Below, in pieces: positions 1-6,328 of a stretch of 12,632 bases of DNA (its first letter is position 1; the number at the start of each line of letters is the position of its first letter). The position numbers and the translations under genes are program-made. Under the pieces are notes generated by a model. That model was not told the origin of the DNA, searched no databases, and worked only from the letters and a program-made list of their open reading frames with translations. Source of the DNA: Chloroflexota bacterium (GTDB lineage Bacteria; Chloroflexota; Limnocylindria; QHBO01); NCBI GenBank assembly GCA_013694645.1, contig JACDBZ010000028.1, forward strand, positions 1-12,632, written 5' to 3'.

Positions 1-18
1 CGCGTCCAATCGGTTCGT

Positions 19-382
19 GGGGATGTCAGGTTTCGACAGGGCCCGTGAGCCGGGAATCGCAGGTCGAGGTTGCTCGCAGGCCTCGTAAAAAAGCGGGCAA
101 TTGCTGTAACTGGCAACGATAGTTACGCCCTCGCTGCTTAGGCAGTGAGCATTGACGCCGTCCCTCCTCCCCGGACGACGAAGATGTCATTAGGGGAGGT
201 GCGGCGCCGCCGACTCCGGTGAGCGGCGCCATAGAGCCGAGAGGCACCATCGGATAGCAAACGAGGCACCCCGCCGGTCGGGGGTCCGCGACGCGAAACC
301 GCAAGTTGGCCGGAAATACCTGTAGGAAGTTCTCGGGGAGCGTGTTCTGGACGGGGAGTTCGATTCTCCCCCATCTCCACCA
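19..382 (+). ncRNA. ssrA: tmRNA (transfer-messenger RNA)
   Basis: This RNA rescues stalled ribosomes: it is charged with alanine, acts with SmpB, and encodes a degradation tag. The 5' end GGGGATG (19-25) pairs over 7 bp, with one G-U, with CATCTCC (372-378), followed by an encoded ACCA (379-382). The T loop is TTCGATT (359-365). The 5' domain has the typical GGTTTCGACAGG. Pseudoknot PK1 is complete: 65-69 pairs with 81-85, and 70-77 with 93-100. The tag frame is GGC at 112 to TAG at 139-141, reading GNDSYALAA, preceded by TAACT as in the usual resume context; the first alanine comes from the charged RNA. Later helices are visible at 166-172/193-199 and 203-210/223-230 (8 bp, perfect). It is one-piece, not permuted, 364 nt, a normal length. 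The T stem can form 6 pairs rather than 5. Only 18 bases lie upstream, so its promoter cannot be judged. Confidence 0.97.
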
Positions 383-394
383 CTCATCTCGACG

Positions 395-424
395 ACGGCG
401 GCGCTCCGGCGCCGCCGTTCTTCG
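395..424 (+). terminator. Rho-independent-like terminator of tmRNA
   Basis: A perfect 10-bp stem runs from 395-404 to 409-418 with a TCCG tetraloop (405-408), followed by the short T-rich run TTCTTC. It starts 13 nt after the CCA end of the tmRNA, where its terminator is expected. The U tract is weak, but the stem is very GC-rich. Confidence 0.7.
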
Positions 425-511
425 CGTCCTCGGCGCATGTCGGTTGCCCGCGTGTGATACGGTCCCGAACGCGAGGCGGGGGCCGCCACTGACACGGAGG
501 GCGCGGTTCAC

Positions 512-1015
512 ATGGACTTTTCGAAGCTCAGCCAGAACGAGAAGTTGGCTGTCTACGGATCGGCGGCGGTGATCGTCGGCCTGATCATTGCCTCCGCGGG
601 ATTCTTCGGATTCGGACTCGGCACACTGGCGCTTCTCGCGGCGATTGCCATGCTCGTCGTGGTCTTCCTTCCACAGCGTTCCGCGGGGACGTCACTCCCG
701 GGATCAACGGGTTCCCTCATGCTCATCTGCGGCGGCGTGGCGGCTGCCGTGCTCCTGCTGACCTTCCTCAGCTTCATCGGCTTCCTTGGCTCGCTCCTCG
801 GGTCCCTCAACGGGATCATGTTCCTGATTGCCCTCGTCGGCTCGGGCGTGATGGCGTGGGCCGGATGGCACGAGTTCCAGGCCGAAGGCGGTACGTTCCG
901 TCTCGGATCGGCTTCGACGGCTACGCCATCCACACCGGCGGACCACCCGGCCGCAGCGACTTCGGGGGATGCCGCACCGGTCGAACGCGCCCCCGAGGAT
1001 CGTCCGACGTCCTGA
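512..1015 (+). CDS. Uncharacterised membrane protein with four predicted helices
   Basis: The product has 167 residues and I do not recognise its family. Hydrophobic, glycine-rich segments at about 13-31, 35-53, 68-90 and 100-120 suggest four membrane helices in two hairpins. A Pro/Ala/Ser/Thr-rich, probably disordered tail follows from about 131 to 167. The short polar N-terminus (MDFSKLSQNEK) has no cleavable signal peptide. The ATG is supported by GGAGGG at 496-501, ten bases upstream. It resembles small bacterial integral membrane proteins in general; no catalytic motif is visible. It lies after the tmRNA terminator, so it probably has its own promoter, but I found only a weak -10-like GATACG at 456-461. 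Its stop (1013-1015) directly abuts the stop of the convergent gene. The coding call is good; the function is unknown. Confidence 0.8.
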   Translation: MDFSKLSQNEKLAVYGSAAVIVGLIIASAGFFGFGLGTLALLAAIAMLVVVFLPQRSAGTSLPGSTGSLMLICGGVAAAVLLLTFLSFIGFLGSLLGSLNGIMFLIALVGSGVMAWAGWHEFQAEGGTFRLGSASTATPSTPADHPAAATSGDAAPVERAPEDRPTS

Positions 1016-1023
1016 TCAGGGGG
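990..1023. terminator. Possible bidirectional hairpin across two abutting stop codons
   Basis: CCCCC (990-994) can pair with GGGGG (1019-1023) and GATC (998-1001) with GATC (1014-1017), leaving a small asymmetric internal loop and a 12-nt apical loop. The structure covers the TGATCA junction of the two convergent genes. There is no T run on either strand, so it is only a candidate terminator or attenuator. Confidence 0.25.
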
Positions 1024-1444
1024 CCCCGAGCAGCTCGTTGACGCGGTCGCGAATACGCGCGGCGGCGTCGACCCCATCGCCGAGCGCCAGCCCAAGACGA
1101 GCTATCGTCACGTCGACGGCGAGGCCATCATCCACGGCGTCGACCGCCTCGGCAAGGAGCTGGCGGCCGTCCGGGTCAGCCTCGTGCTCGGCGACGTGCC
1201 GCACGAGCGACCCAATATCCCCGAGCGTGGCGGCCAGCTCATCCGGCGGCGCATCGAGGGACTCGTCAAAATAGATGGTGGCCAGCGCAAGCAGATCGTC
1301 GCTGGAAGCCGGGTTCCGTCGGGGTCCGGCGTCCGTGCCTCCGACGACCAGGGCGTAGCCGTCGTCAATGCTCGGTGCGAAGCCGACCCACGGCCCATCG
1401 GGACCGATGCGCGCGACGGCGCAGGCAGCGCCTTCCATCGGCAC
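1016..1444 (-). CDS. Small acidic protein of unknown function, last gene of the rpmH-khpB operon
   Basis: The 142-residue product has no family I recognise. The first 40 residues look like beta strands (VARIGPDGPWVGFAPSIDDG, then YALVVGG). The rest is mainly helical and rich in Asp, Glu, Ala and Leu, with a stretch at about 50-115 dense in acidic residues. No membrane segment, signal peptide or metal motif is seen. I chose the GTG at 1444 because GGAAG lies six bases upstream; an in-frame ATG at 1438 is the alternative and lacks good spacing. It starts only 26 bases after the khpB stop on the same strand, so it is probably co-transcribed with rpmH-rnpA-yidD-yidC-khpB. Its stop is back to back with that of the convergent membrane protein gene. 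Coding likelihood is good; the role is unknown. Confidence 0.72.
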   Translation of the reverse strand: MPMEGAACAVARIGPDGPWVGFAPSIDDGYALVVGGTDAGPRRNPASSDDLLALATIYFDESLDAPPDELAATLGDIGSLVRHVAEHEADPDGRQLLAEAVDAVDDGLAVDVTIARLGLALGDGVDAAARIRDRVNELLGAP

Positions 1445-1470
1445 GACCGACTTCCGGCGCCGTCCCGGAC

Positions 1471-2541
1471 CTACTCCCTGACCTGGCTCGCGGGAAGCAC
1501 GACGATTCGGCGGTTCGGCTCGACGCCGACGCTCTGGGTTCGGATGCGCGGATTCTCGAGCAGCGCCATGTGAACCACTCGTCGCTCGATCGCGGGCATC
1601 GCCTCGAGCTGAATGATCTTGCCGCTCTGGATGACGCGCTTCGCGGCCCGATCGGCCACGTCGCGGAGCTGCTGCTCGCGCCGACCACGATAGTTCTCAA
1701 CGTCGATCGCGATCCGATGGTGCTGGCCCTCGCGACGCCCGACGATGAGGTTGACGATGTGCTGAAGACTGGCCAGCTTCTCGCCCCGCCGGCCGATCAG
1801 CGCGCCGAGGTCGTCACCGCGGACGTTCAGCCGCGCCGTATCGCCATCGCTGGCAATCTCGACGGTGCCGTTGAGCTCCATCAGGCCCAGCATCTCGGTG
1901 AGCACGGTCTTCGCAGTCTCGAGCGTCGAGCGCTCCTCCTCGCTCAGCTCCTCGAGCGGCTTGGCGGAGACGAACGGCGCCGGCTCCCGGCCGGGCCGAT
2001 CGGAACGTGGCTCGCGTGGGCCGGCGTCCGGTCGCGCCTCGCGCACGGGGTGCTCGCGATCACGCTCACGTCCGGTGCGGCCACGACCGCCACGACCGCG
2101 ACTGCCCCGCGTGCGGCGCGCGGCATCGGCGCGTTCCAGCTCGGCAACCTGCTCCTCGGCATCAATCACTGCGAGCTCCGCATCGACCGGCGCGGCGTTC
2201 TGTGCAGGTGTCTGCGCCTCCACGGGAGTCAGCGACTCTCTCGCCGCCGATGCGACACGTTCAGGCTCCGCGTCGGGCTCCGCCTCCGGCTCGGGCGTGG
2301 GCGCGAACCGGGGGATATCGTCGGCCATCGCCGCGGCCTCGACACGGATCGAGTCCGCTGCGGCAATTGCCGACTTCGGCGCCGCCAGGATGCGTGCCTC
2401 CTCGGCTCCCACGCCGAGAACGCCGCGGCTGCCCTGGGCCAGGATCTCGATGTCCAGCTCGCTCAGGTCCGAGCTGAACTCCGCCATCGCGGTACGGATC
2501 GCCTCTTCAACGTTCTTGCCGGTGAACTCACGGAATGTCAT
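1471..2541 (-). CDS. khpB: KhpB/Jag (EloR) RNA-binding protein with Jag-N, KH and R3H domains
   Basis: This is the SpoIIIJ-associated protein family. In Gram-positive bacteria these proteins bind RNA with KhpA and affect cell elongation and division. The 356 residues show a Jag N-terminal domain (about 1-52, EFTGKNVEEAI and GSRGVLGVG), then a long low-complexity linker (about 60-195) with acidic/Pro and Arg/Gly-rich parts (RRTRGSRGRGGRGRTGRERD). A KH domain follows (about 207-270) with the GxxG loop IGRRGEK at 249-255, then an R3H domain (about 288-350) with R320xxxH324. The linker is longer than in many relatives and resembles an RGG-type RNA-binding tract. The start ATG (2541) overlaps the yidC stop as ATGA, so translation is probably coupled. 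Its place after yidC is the usual one. Family identity is firm; the cellular role here is inferred. Confidence 0.95.
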   Translation of the reverse strand: MTFREFTGKNVEEAIRTAMAEFSSDLSELDIEILAQGSRGVLGVGAEEARILAAPKSAIAAADSIRVEAAAMADDIPRFAPTPEPEAEPDAEPERVASAARESLTPVEAQTPAQNAAPVDAELAVIDAEEQVAELERADAARRTRGSRGRGGRGRTGRERDREHPVREARPDAGPREPRSDRPGREPAPFVSAKPLEELSEEERSTLETAKTVLTEMLGLMELNGTVEIASDGDTARLNVRGDDLGALIGRRGEKLASLQHIVNLIVGRREGQHHRIAIDVENYRGRREQQLRDVADRAAKRVIQSGKIIQLEAMPAIERRVVHMALLENPRIRTQSVGVEPNRRIVVLPASQVRE

Positions 2542-3683
2542 CGTTTACGACCTCGTCGCTTGGCGCTTCCCTTCGGTCGACTTCCGGGCCGCGGATTGTT
2601 GCCGCGGGCGGCGTTCGGCGAGGGTGCGCGTGGTGGTGCGGGCAGGGATTCCTCCGTTGACGCGGCGTCGATATCGGTCCGCTTCGGACGCGACGCAGGC
2701 GTGATGCCGGCCTCCGGCGATGGCGCCCACCGAGGCTGCCAGCCGAAGATCGGGAAGAGGTTGCCCCATCCCATGATCAGGAACTGCTGGACCACCAGGT
2801 ACGCGGTGTACACGATCCAGTACAGGATCAGGCCGCTCGGGAAGATGCCGCCCCAGATGATCGTGAGCAACGGGAACGTGTAGGTCATCGTGCTCGTCAT
2901 GCTGGAGGTCGGGTCCTCCGAGTTGGGCCGAGGGCTCGTCATCTTGACCTGCACGAACTGCAGGACGGCGGCAATGACGGCCAGGAGGGAGAGCGCAAAC
3001 CCGCCGAACAGCGGGAGCGCGAAGACATGGTCGATCTGCGCCAGGTCGAGCCCCAGCAGCCAGCCGACCGACGTGTTGACGTGGTCGTTCAGCTTGATCG
3101 GATCGATGAGCTGGCAGTTCAGGGGAAGGAACTGCGGCAGCTGGGAATACTCGGGCAGGTTGCAGGCACCCTCGAACGCTACGCGGAAGGTGTTCTCCTG
3201 CCCCGCAACGGCCTCGACCACGTTGGCCGCCTGCAGCGTATCGAAGGCCGCCTGGTTGCCGCTGTCGGGCCGGAAGCCCTGGATGACGCCCGATGCGCGG
3301 ATGAGCGCCTGGTACAGGGCGAAGAGGATCGGCAGCTGGAGGATGACGGGAAGGCAGCCGGCGGCGGGGTTGACGCCGTGCTCCTTGTAGAGCGCCATCG
3401 TCTCCTCGGAGACCTTCTGGCGATTGCCCTTGTGCTTGCGCTGCACCTCTCTGATGAGCGGCTGCATCCGCTGCATCTCCTTCTGCGACCGAATCTGGCG
3501 CACGAAGAGCGGGGCGAGGACGGTGCGGATGACGATCGTGAAGATGATGATCGCCAGAGCGAAGTCAAAGAACGGGATCCGGTACAGGAAGACGAGCAGG
3601 TTGAAGAGCGGTAGGAAGAAGACATCCCAGGGCGGGGTGAAGTGCTCGATCCCCAGGAATCCTGCACCGATGATCGGGGTCAA
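2538..3683 (-). CDS. yidC: Membrane protein insertase YidC/Oxa1
   Basis: YidC inserts and folds inner-membrane proteins, alone or with SecYEG. The 381-residue product is the short form without the large periplasmic domain of Gram-negative YidC. The first helix region is at about 20-35. The next (about 40-60) carries the conserved groove arginine (R53, IVIRTVLAPL). A cytoplasmic coiled hairpin with QKEMQRMQPLIREVQRKHKGN (about 67-87) follows. Further helices lie near 108-130, 205-212, 220-245, 267-283 and 285-303. The motifs GCLPVILQLPILFALYQ and FPSGLILYWI are diagnostic. The segment at about 133-205 between two helices is long for this form and has two cysteines (C174, C190). The C-terminus is basic (KGSAKRRGRKR), as in insertases that contact ribosomes. 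The start is TTG (3683): no ATG or GTG is in the right place, and an AGAGAGAG tract precedes it. It follows yidD by 15 bases and overlaps khpB. Confidence 0.97.
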   Translation of the reverse strand: MTPIIGAGFLGIEHFTPPWDVFFLPLFNLLVFLYRIPFFDFALAIIIFTIVIRTVLAPLFVRQIRSQKEMQRMQPLIREVQRKHKGNRQKVSEETMALYKEHGVNPAAGCLPVILQLPILFALYQALIRASGVIQGFRPDSGNQAAFDTLQAANVVEAVAGQENTFRVAFEGACNLPEYSQLPQFLPLNCQLIDPIKLNDHVNTSVGWLLGLDLAQIDHVFALPLFGGFALSLLAVIAAVLQFVQVKMTSPRPNSEDPTSSMTSTMTYTFPLLTIIWGGIFPSGLILYWIVYTAYLVVQQFLIMGWGNLFPIFGWQPRWAPSPEAGITPASRPKRTDIDAASTEESLPAPPRAPSPNAARGNNPRPGSRPKGSAKRRGRKR

Positions 3684-3698
3684 ATCGCTCTCTCTCGT

Positions 3699-3905
3699 CT
3701 AGCTGACCGGGTCATAGCCGCCCGGATGAAACGGATTGCATCGGCCGATGCGCTTCGCGCCCAGCCACGCCCCGTGCAGCAGCCCGTAGCGCTCGATGGC
3801 CTGGTAGGTGTAGTGCGAACAGGTCGGCGAATAGCGGCAGCTCGGCGGCATCCACCCTGTCAGCTTCTGGTACGCGATGATCAATCCCAAACCGATGCTC
3901 TTCAT
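3699..3905 (-). CDS. yidD: Membrane protein insertion efficiency factor YidD
   Basis: YidD is a small membrane-associated protein that helps YidC-dependent insertion. The 68-residue product starts with an amphipathic helix (IGLGLIIAYQKLTGW) and continues with the family signature: CRYSPTCSHYTYQAI at 23-37 and GRCNPFHPGGYDPV at 54-67, with cysteines 23, 29 and 56. The length is normal, since many YidD proteins have about 70-90 residues. The ATG at 3905 overlaps the rnpA stop in ATGA, which fixes the start and implies coupled translation. Gene order rnpA-yidD-yidC is the conserved one. Confidence 0.95.
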   Translation of the reverse strand: MKSIGLGLIIAYQKLTGWMPPSCRYSPTCSHYTYQAIERYGLLHGAWLGAKRIGRCNPFHPGGYDPVS

Positions 3906-4231
3906 TTTCCGATGTTCGATCGCGCCAGCAGCGCGTCGATGGTTTCTCCCAGTGATGCCTGGCTGGCCTCGCCGGCGGGTGGTCGCGCGATCAGGAGGAG
4001 GTCCCATCCGGGGCCAATTCGCCCGATCCTTTCGCGAAGGAGGCTCCGCAGGCGGCGTCGCACTCGATTTCGCTGGACGGCCCCGCCGATCGTTCGGGGT
4101 GTCGACAGACCGATGCGCGTCTCGGCTCGATCGGTCCTCATCCAGCGGAGAACCAGGGTCGGGGTCGAGCGCGCAGTTCCGTGACGACCGATCGCCTCGA
4201 AGTCCGCCCGGCGCCGAAGCATCGGCAGCAC
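3902..4231 (-). CDS. rnpA: Ribonuclease P protein component
   Basis: RnpA is the protein subunit of RNase P, which with the rnpB RNA matures the 5' ends of tRNAs. The product is small and strongly basic, with the RNR signature RNRVRRRLRSLLRE (from about residue 54) and the N-terminal LRRRADFEAIGRHG that contacts the pre-tRNA leader. I place the start at GTG 4231, giving MLPMLRRRADF, because relatives usually begin with MLP or a similar short lead before this motif; this gives 109 residues. An ATG at 4222 (106 residues) and a GTG at 4237 are alternatives, and none has a clear ribosome binding site. It lies about 30 bases after rpmH and overlaps yidD by four bases. The rnpB RNA is not in this window. 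Confidence 0.93.
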   Translation of the reverse strand: MLPMLRRRADFEAIGRHGTARSTPTLVLRWMRTDRAETRIGLSTPRTIGGAVQRNRVRRRLRSLLRERIGRIGPGWDLLLIARPPAGEASQASLGETIDALLARSNIGK

Positions 4232-4260
4232 AGGCACGGTCTCGTCGGCTGTGGCGGCGG

Positions 4261-4398
4261 TCAGACGGTGAGTCGCTTGCGCCCCTTGGCTCGACGACGA
4301 GCGAGCACGCGGCGTCCGCCCTTCGTCGCCATTCGGGCCATGAAGCCATGCTCGCGCTTGCGCGAGCGCTTCTTGGGCTGATACGTCCTCTTCGTCAT
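4261..4398 (-). CDS. rpmH: 50S ribosomal protein bL34
   Basis: bL34 is a very small basic protein of the large ribosomal subunit. The 45 residues begin MTKRTYQPKKRSRKREHGFM and end in ARRRAKGRKRLTV, matching the family almost throughout, at the standard 44-46 length. The ATG is at 4398 and the TGA at 4261-4263. It is the first gene of the leftward operon and follows a leader of about 109 nt from the proposed promoter. A GAGGAAA tract lies upstream, but about 14-15 bases from the ATG, farther than usual. In bacteria rpmH-rnpA next to and divergent from dnaA is a very common arrangement. Confidence 0.97.
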   Translation of the reverse strand: MTKRTYQPKKRSRKREHGFMARMATKGGRRVLARRRAKGRKRLTV

Positions 4399-4454
4399 GG
4401 ATGCGTGCCGTTTCCTCGTTCAACGTTCACGGTTCGGGCCATCAACGCACGAAC

Positions 4455-4473
4455 GGCTGGCGTTTCGCCAGCC
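4455..4473 (-). repeat. Perfect 8-bp hairpin in the rpmH leader
   Basis: GGCTGGCG (4455-4462) and CGCCAGCC (4466-4473) are exact complements around a 3-base loop. The hairpin lies in the 5' leader of the rpmH operon transcript, roughly 35-50 nt after the proposed start. No T run follows on either strand, so a simple terminator is unlikely. An attenuation, stability or processing role is possible but unproven. Confidence 0.6.
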
Positions 4474-4513
4474 TGCGCAGCCGATACGGGTGGCCCGTCT
4501 CGCTCTGTTCGCG

Positions 4514-4542
4514 ATTCTACCGGCGGGCCGGTGGTCGGTCAA
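4514..4542 (-). promoter_or_regulatory. Housekeeping-type promoter of the rpmH-rnpA-yidD-yidC-khpB operon
   Basis: Reading the minus strand, TTGACC (4542-4537) is separated by exactly 17 bases from TAGAAT (4519-4514). These match the vegetative sigma consensus at 5 of 6 positions each. The transcription start would be near 4507, giving a leader of about 109 nt before rpmH. It is the best -35/-10 pair in the window. Confidence 0.75.
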
Positions 4543-4618
4543 ACTCCGTCGGTGGGTTGGTCGCCGACGCTCTACCTATCGCTGGAAGAGCGCACGGCGC
4601 ATCCGTGGCGCGCCACTC

Positions 4619-4696
4619 CGACGATTTACCGACGTCTACGACGCCCGGGGGCCGAAGTGCCGGGTGCCCGGCGCCATTGCTACCGATAAATCGTCG
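4619..4696. repeat. 10-bp inverted repeat with 58-base GC-rich spacer upstream of dnaA
   Basis: CGACGATTTA (4619-4628) and TAAATCGTCG (4687-4696) are perfect complements. If one base bulges, CT/AG pairs extend the outer end. Inside lies a second small inverted repeat, GCCGG (4659-4663) with CCGGC (4668-4672). The pattern is compatible with a paired protein-binding site or a structured element about 95-170 bases upstream of the dnaA promoter. No function can be assigned from the sequence. Confidence 0.55.
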
Positions 4697-4790
4697 AGCG
4701 AGAGCCCGACAGCGTAGGGGAGCGTCAACGCCGCGATCTATCGCAGGGCGGCTGCCCACTCTCGCCTGCGCCGCCGATGGTGCGGATCCG

Positions 4791-4820
4791 TTGCCCCGTC
4801 GTTTCGGGCGCTGCTATAGT
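4791..4820 (+). promoter_or_regulatory. Probable dnaA promoter
   Basis: TTGCCC (4791-4796) and TATAGT (4815-4820) are 18 bases apart. The -10 is preceded by TGC (4812-4814), an extended -10 (TGn) motif. The start point would be near 4827, leaving about 104 nt before the dnaA ATG. This promoter position also argues against translation starts at or before 4820. Confidence 0.65.
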
Positions 4821-4930
4821 TGCCCGACCCCCGGCCCGGACCGCCCGATATCCTGTCCGATCTCGGCCCGGAGGCGGACTCATCAGCCCACGCGGCAACC
4901 CCGCAGATCGGTTCGGAGCACGTCAGATTG

Positions 4931-6274
4931 ATGGATGCGAAGCAGGTATGGCGCGCCGCCCTCGGTGAGCTGCAGGTCTCTCTCTCCCCGGCCAACTTCG
5001 AGACCTGGCTGAAGGACACCGAGCTGGTCGAGATCGACGACAACAGGTGTCGGATCTCCGCGCCGAACGGCTTCGCGCGCGATTGGCTCGACAACCGCTA
5101 TCGGCCGTTGATCAGCCAGACCCTGGCCCGTGTTGTCGGCGGATCCGTGCAGCTCGAGTTCATCGTCGCCGATGCGTCGGGCCCACTCCCGACGCAGGTG
5201 GACGAGGAGACACAGGTCCAGATGCCCCCCTTGAGCGCGGGGGGCAATGCGATCAATCTGAACGTTCGATACACGTTCAACAATTTCATCGTCGGCAGCG
5301 CCAACCGGCTGGCCCATGCGGCCGCGCTGAGCGTGGCGGAACGACCGGGTCACGCCTACAACCCGCTCTTCCTGTACGGCGGCGTCGGCCTCGGCAAGAC
5401 GCACCTCATGCACGCCATCGGCAACGCGGTGGCCGGCAAGTTCCCGCGCAAGCGAATCCTGTACGCGACGAGCGAGAAGTTCACGAACGACTTCATCAAC
5501 TCGATCCGCGAGCAGAAGATGGAGGACTTCCGCAATCGCTATCGGCGCATCGACGTGCTGCTGATCGACGACATCCAGTTCATCGCCGACCGCGAGCGAA
5601 CGCAGGAAGAGTTCTTCCATACCTTCAACACCATCCACGAGGCGGGCAAGCAGGTCGTGCTGTCGAGCGACCGGCCGCCCAAGGCGATCACCACGCTCGA
5701 GGAACGTTTGCGCAGCCGGTTCGAGTGGGGGCTAATCGCCGATCTGACACCGCCGGACCTGGAGACGCGCATCGCGATCCTGCGCTCCAAGGCGGAGGAC
5801 CAGCTGCACCTCATCCCGTCCGAGGTGATCGACTTCATCGCGCGCAAGGTGGTGAGCAATGTTCGCGAGCTGGAGGGTGCGCTTAACCGGGTCGTTGCCT
5901 ACGCGAGCATGAGCGGTATGCCGGTCAACATCGAGCTGGCGAGCGCGGTGCTCAGCAACGTCATGTACAACCCGCGCAAGCGGTCGATCACCCCCCAGCG
6001 CATCGTGCGCGCGGTGGCCGATTACTACGGGGTCAACTTGGATCAGCTGCGTTCCAGCAAGCGCGACCGTGCCATCGTCGTGCCGCGCCAGATCGCGATG
6101 TTCCTGATCCGCGAAGAGACCGACATCAGCCTCCTGCGCATCGGCGCCGAGCTTGGGGGGCGCGACCATTCGACTGTCCTGCATGCCTACGACAAGATCG
6201 CGCGCGAGCTTCAGGAGAATGATGAGATGCGCCGCGAGATCAGCGCCGTCCGAGAAATGATCTACTCCGAGTGA
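4931..6274 (+). CDS. dnaA: Chromosomal replication initiator protein DnaA
   Basis: DnaA binds DnaA boxes at oriC, melts the origin and recruits the helicase. The 447 residues contain domain I (about 1-80, WRAALGELQVSLSPANFETW), a short linker domain II (about 80-105), and the AAA+ domain III (from about 110). Domain III shows Walker A GGVGLGKT (150-157), Walker B LLIDD (210-214), sensor I near SSDRPP (245-250) and sensor II in VRELEGALNR (311-320). Domain IV carries the helix-turn-helix signature GGRDHSTVLHAY (409-420). I chose ATG 4931: GGAG at 4915-4918 precedes it by 12 bases, and the product fits the usual length of about 450. TTG 4928 is an alternative. A longer reading from TTG 4820 is rejected because it starts inside the -10 box. 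Domain II is short compared with Actinomycetota. It lies left of the candidate oriC. Confidence 0.98.
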   Translation: MDAKQVWRAALGELQVSLSPANFETWLKDTELVEIDDNRCRISAPNGFARDWLDNRYRPLISQTLARVVGGSVQLEFIVADASGPLPTQVDEETQVQMPPLSAGGNAINLNVRYTFNNFIVGSANRLAHAAALSVAERPGHAYNPLFLYGGVGLGKTHLMHAIGNAVAGKFPRKRILYATSEKFTNDFINSIREQKMEDFRNRYRRIDVLLIDDIQFIADRERTQEEFFHTFNTIHEAGKQVVLSSDRPPKAITTLEERLRSRFEWGLIADLTPPDLETRIAILRSKAEDQLHLIPSEVIDFIARKVVSNVRELEGALNRVVAYASMSGMPVNIELASAVLSNVMYNPRKRSITPQRIVRAVADYYGVNLDQLRSSKRDRAIVVPRQIAMFLIREETDISLLRIGAELGGRDHSTVLHAYDKIARELQENDEMRREISAVREMIYSE

Positions 6275-6328
6275 ACGGGGTCGGGCACCGTCGAGATCGA
6301 CCCTTCCCCGCATCGAATCATGGGAAAT

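Larger units (their letters stand above)
4399..4930. other. Gene-free rpmH-dnaA divergent promoter region
   Basis: The 532 bases between rpmH and dnaA hold a leftward promoter (4514-4542), its leader with a perfect hairpin (4455-4473), an inverted repeat with arms at 4619-4628 and 4687-4696, a GC-rich small inverted repeat at 4659-4672, and a rightward promoter (4791-4820) with a 5' leader of about 100 nt. Reading frames that cross it lack family features. I found no 9-mer within two mismatches of the DnaA box TTATCCACA on either strand, so this side of dnaA does not look like the main origin and shows no direct sign of DnaA autorepression. Confidence 0.7.

Noticed and set aside
359..382. Integration site (att) at the tmRNA 3' end
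   Set aside because: tmRNA 3' ends are common att sites, but no direct repeat of this end and no integrase gene are seen in the window.
456..461. GATACG as promoter -10 of the 512-1015 gene
   Set aside because: Only three of six positions match and no -35 is found; kept only as a remark in the gene entry.
26..572. Open frames across the tmRNA
   Set aside because: The region is explained by the tmRNA structure; the frames show no protein features.
1375..2883. 502-residue plus-strand open frame
   Set aside because: It is antisense to khpB and yidC, which carry clear domains; its Arg/Leu-rich sequence is typical of shadow frames in high-GC DNA.
3906..4349. Long N-terminal extension of YidD and an overlapping long RnpA reading
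   Set aside because: These are the same frames read through rnpA and rpmH; the added sequence is low-complexity Arg/Pro/Ser without family features, and the ATGA overlap fixes the yidD start.
4820..4930. Longer DnaA starting at TTG 4820
   Set aside because: The codon lies inside the probable -10 box, and the extra 37 residues are outside the DnaA family pattern; ATG 4931 has a purine-rich site upstream and gives the usual length.
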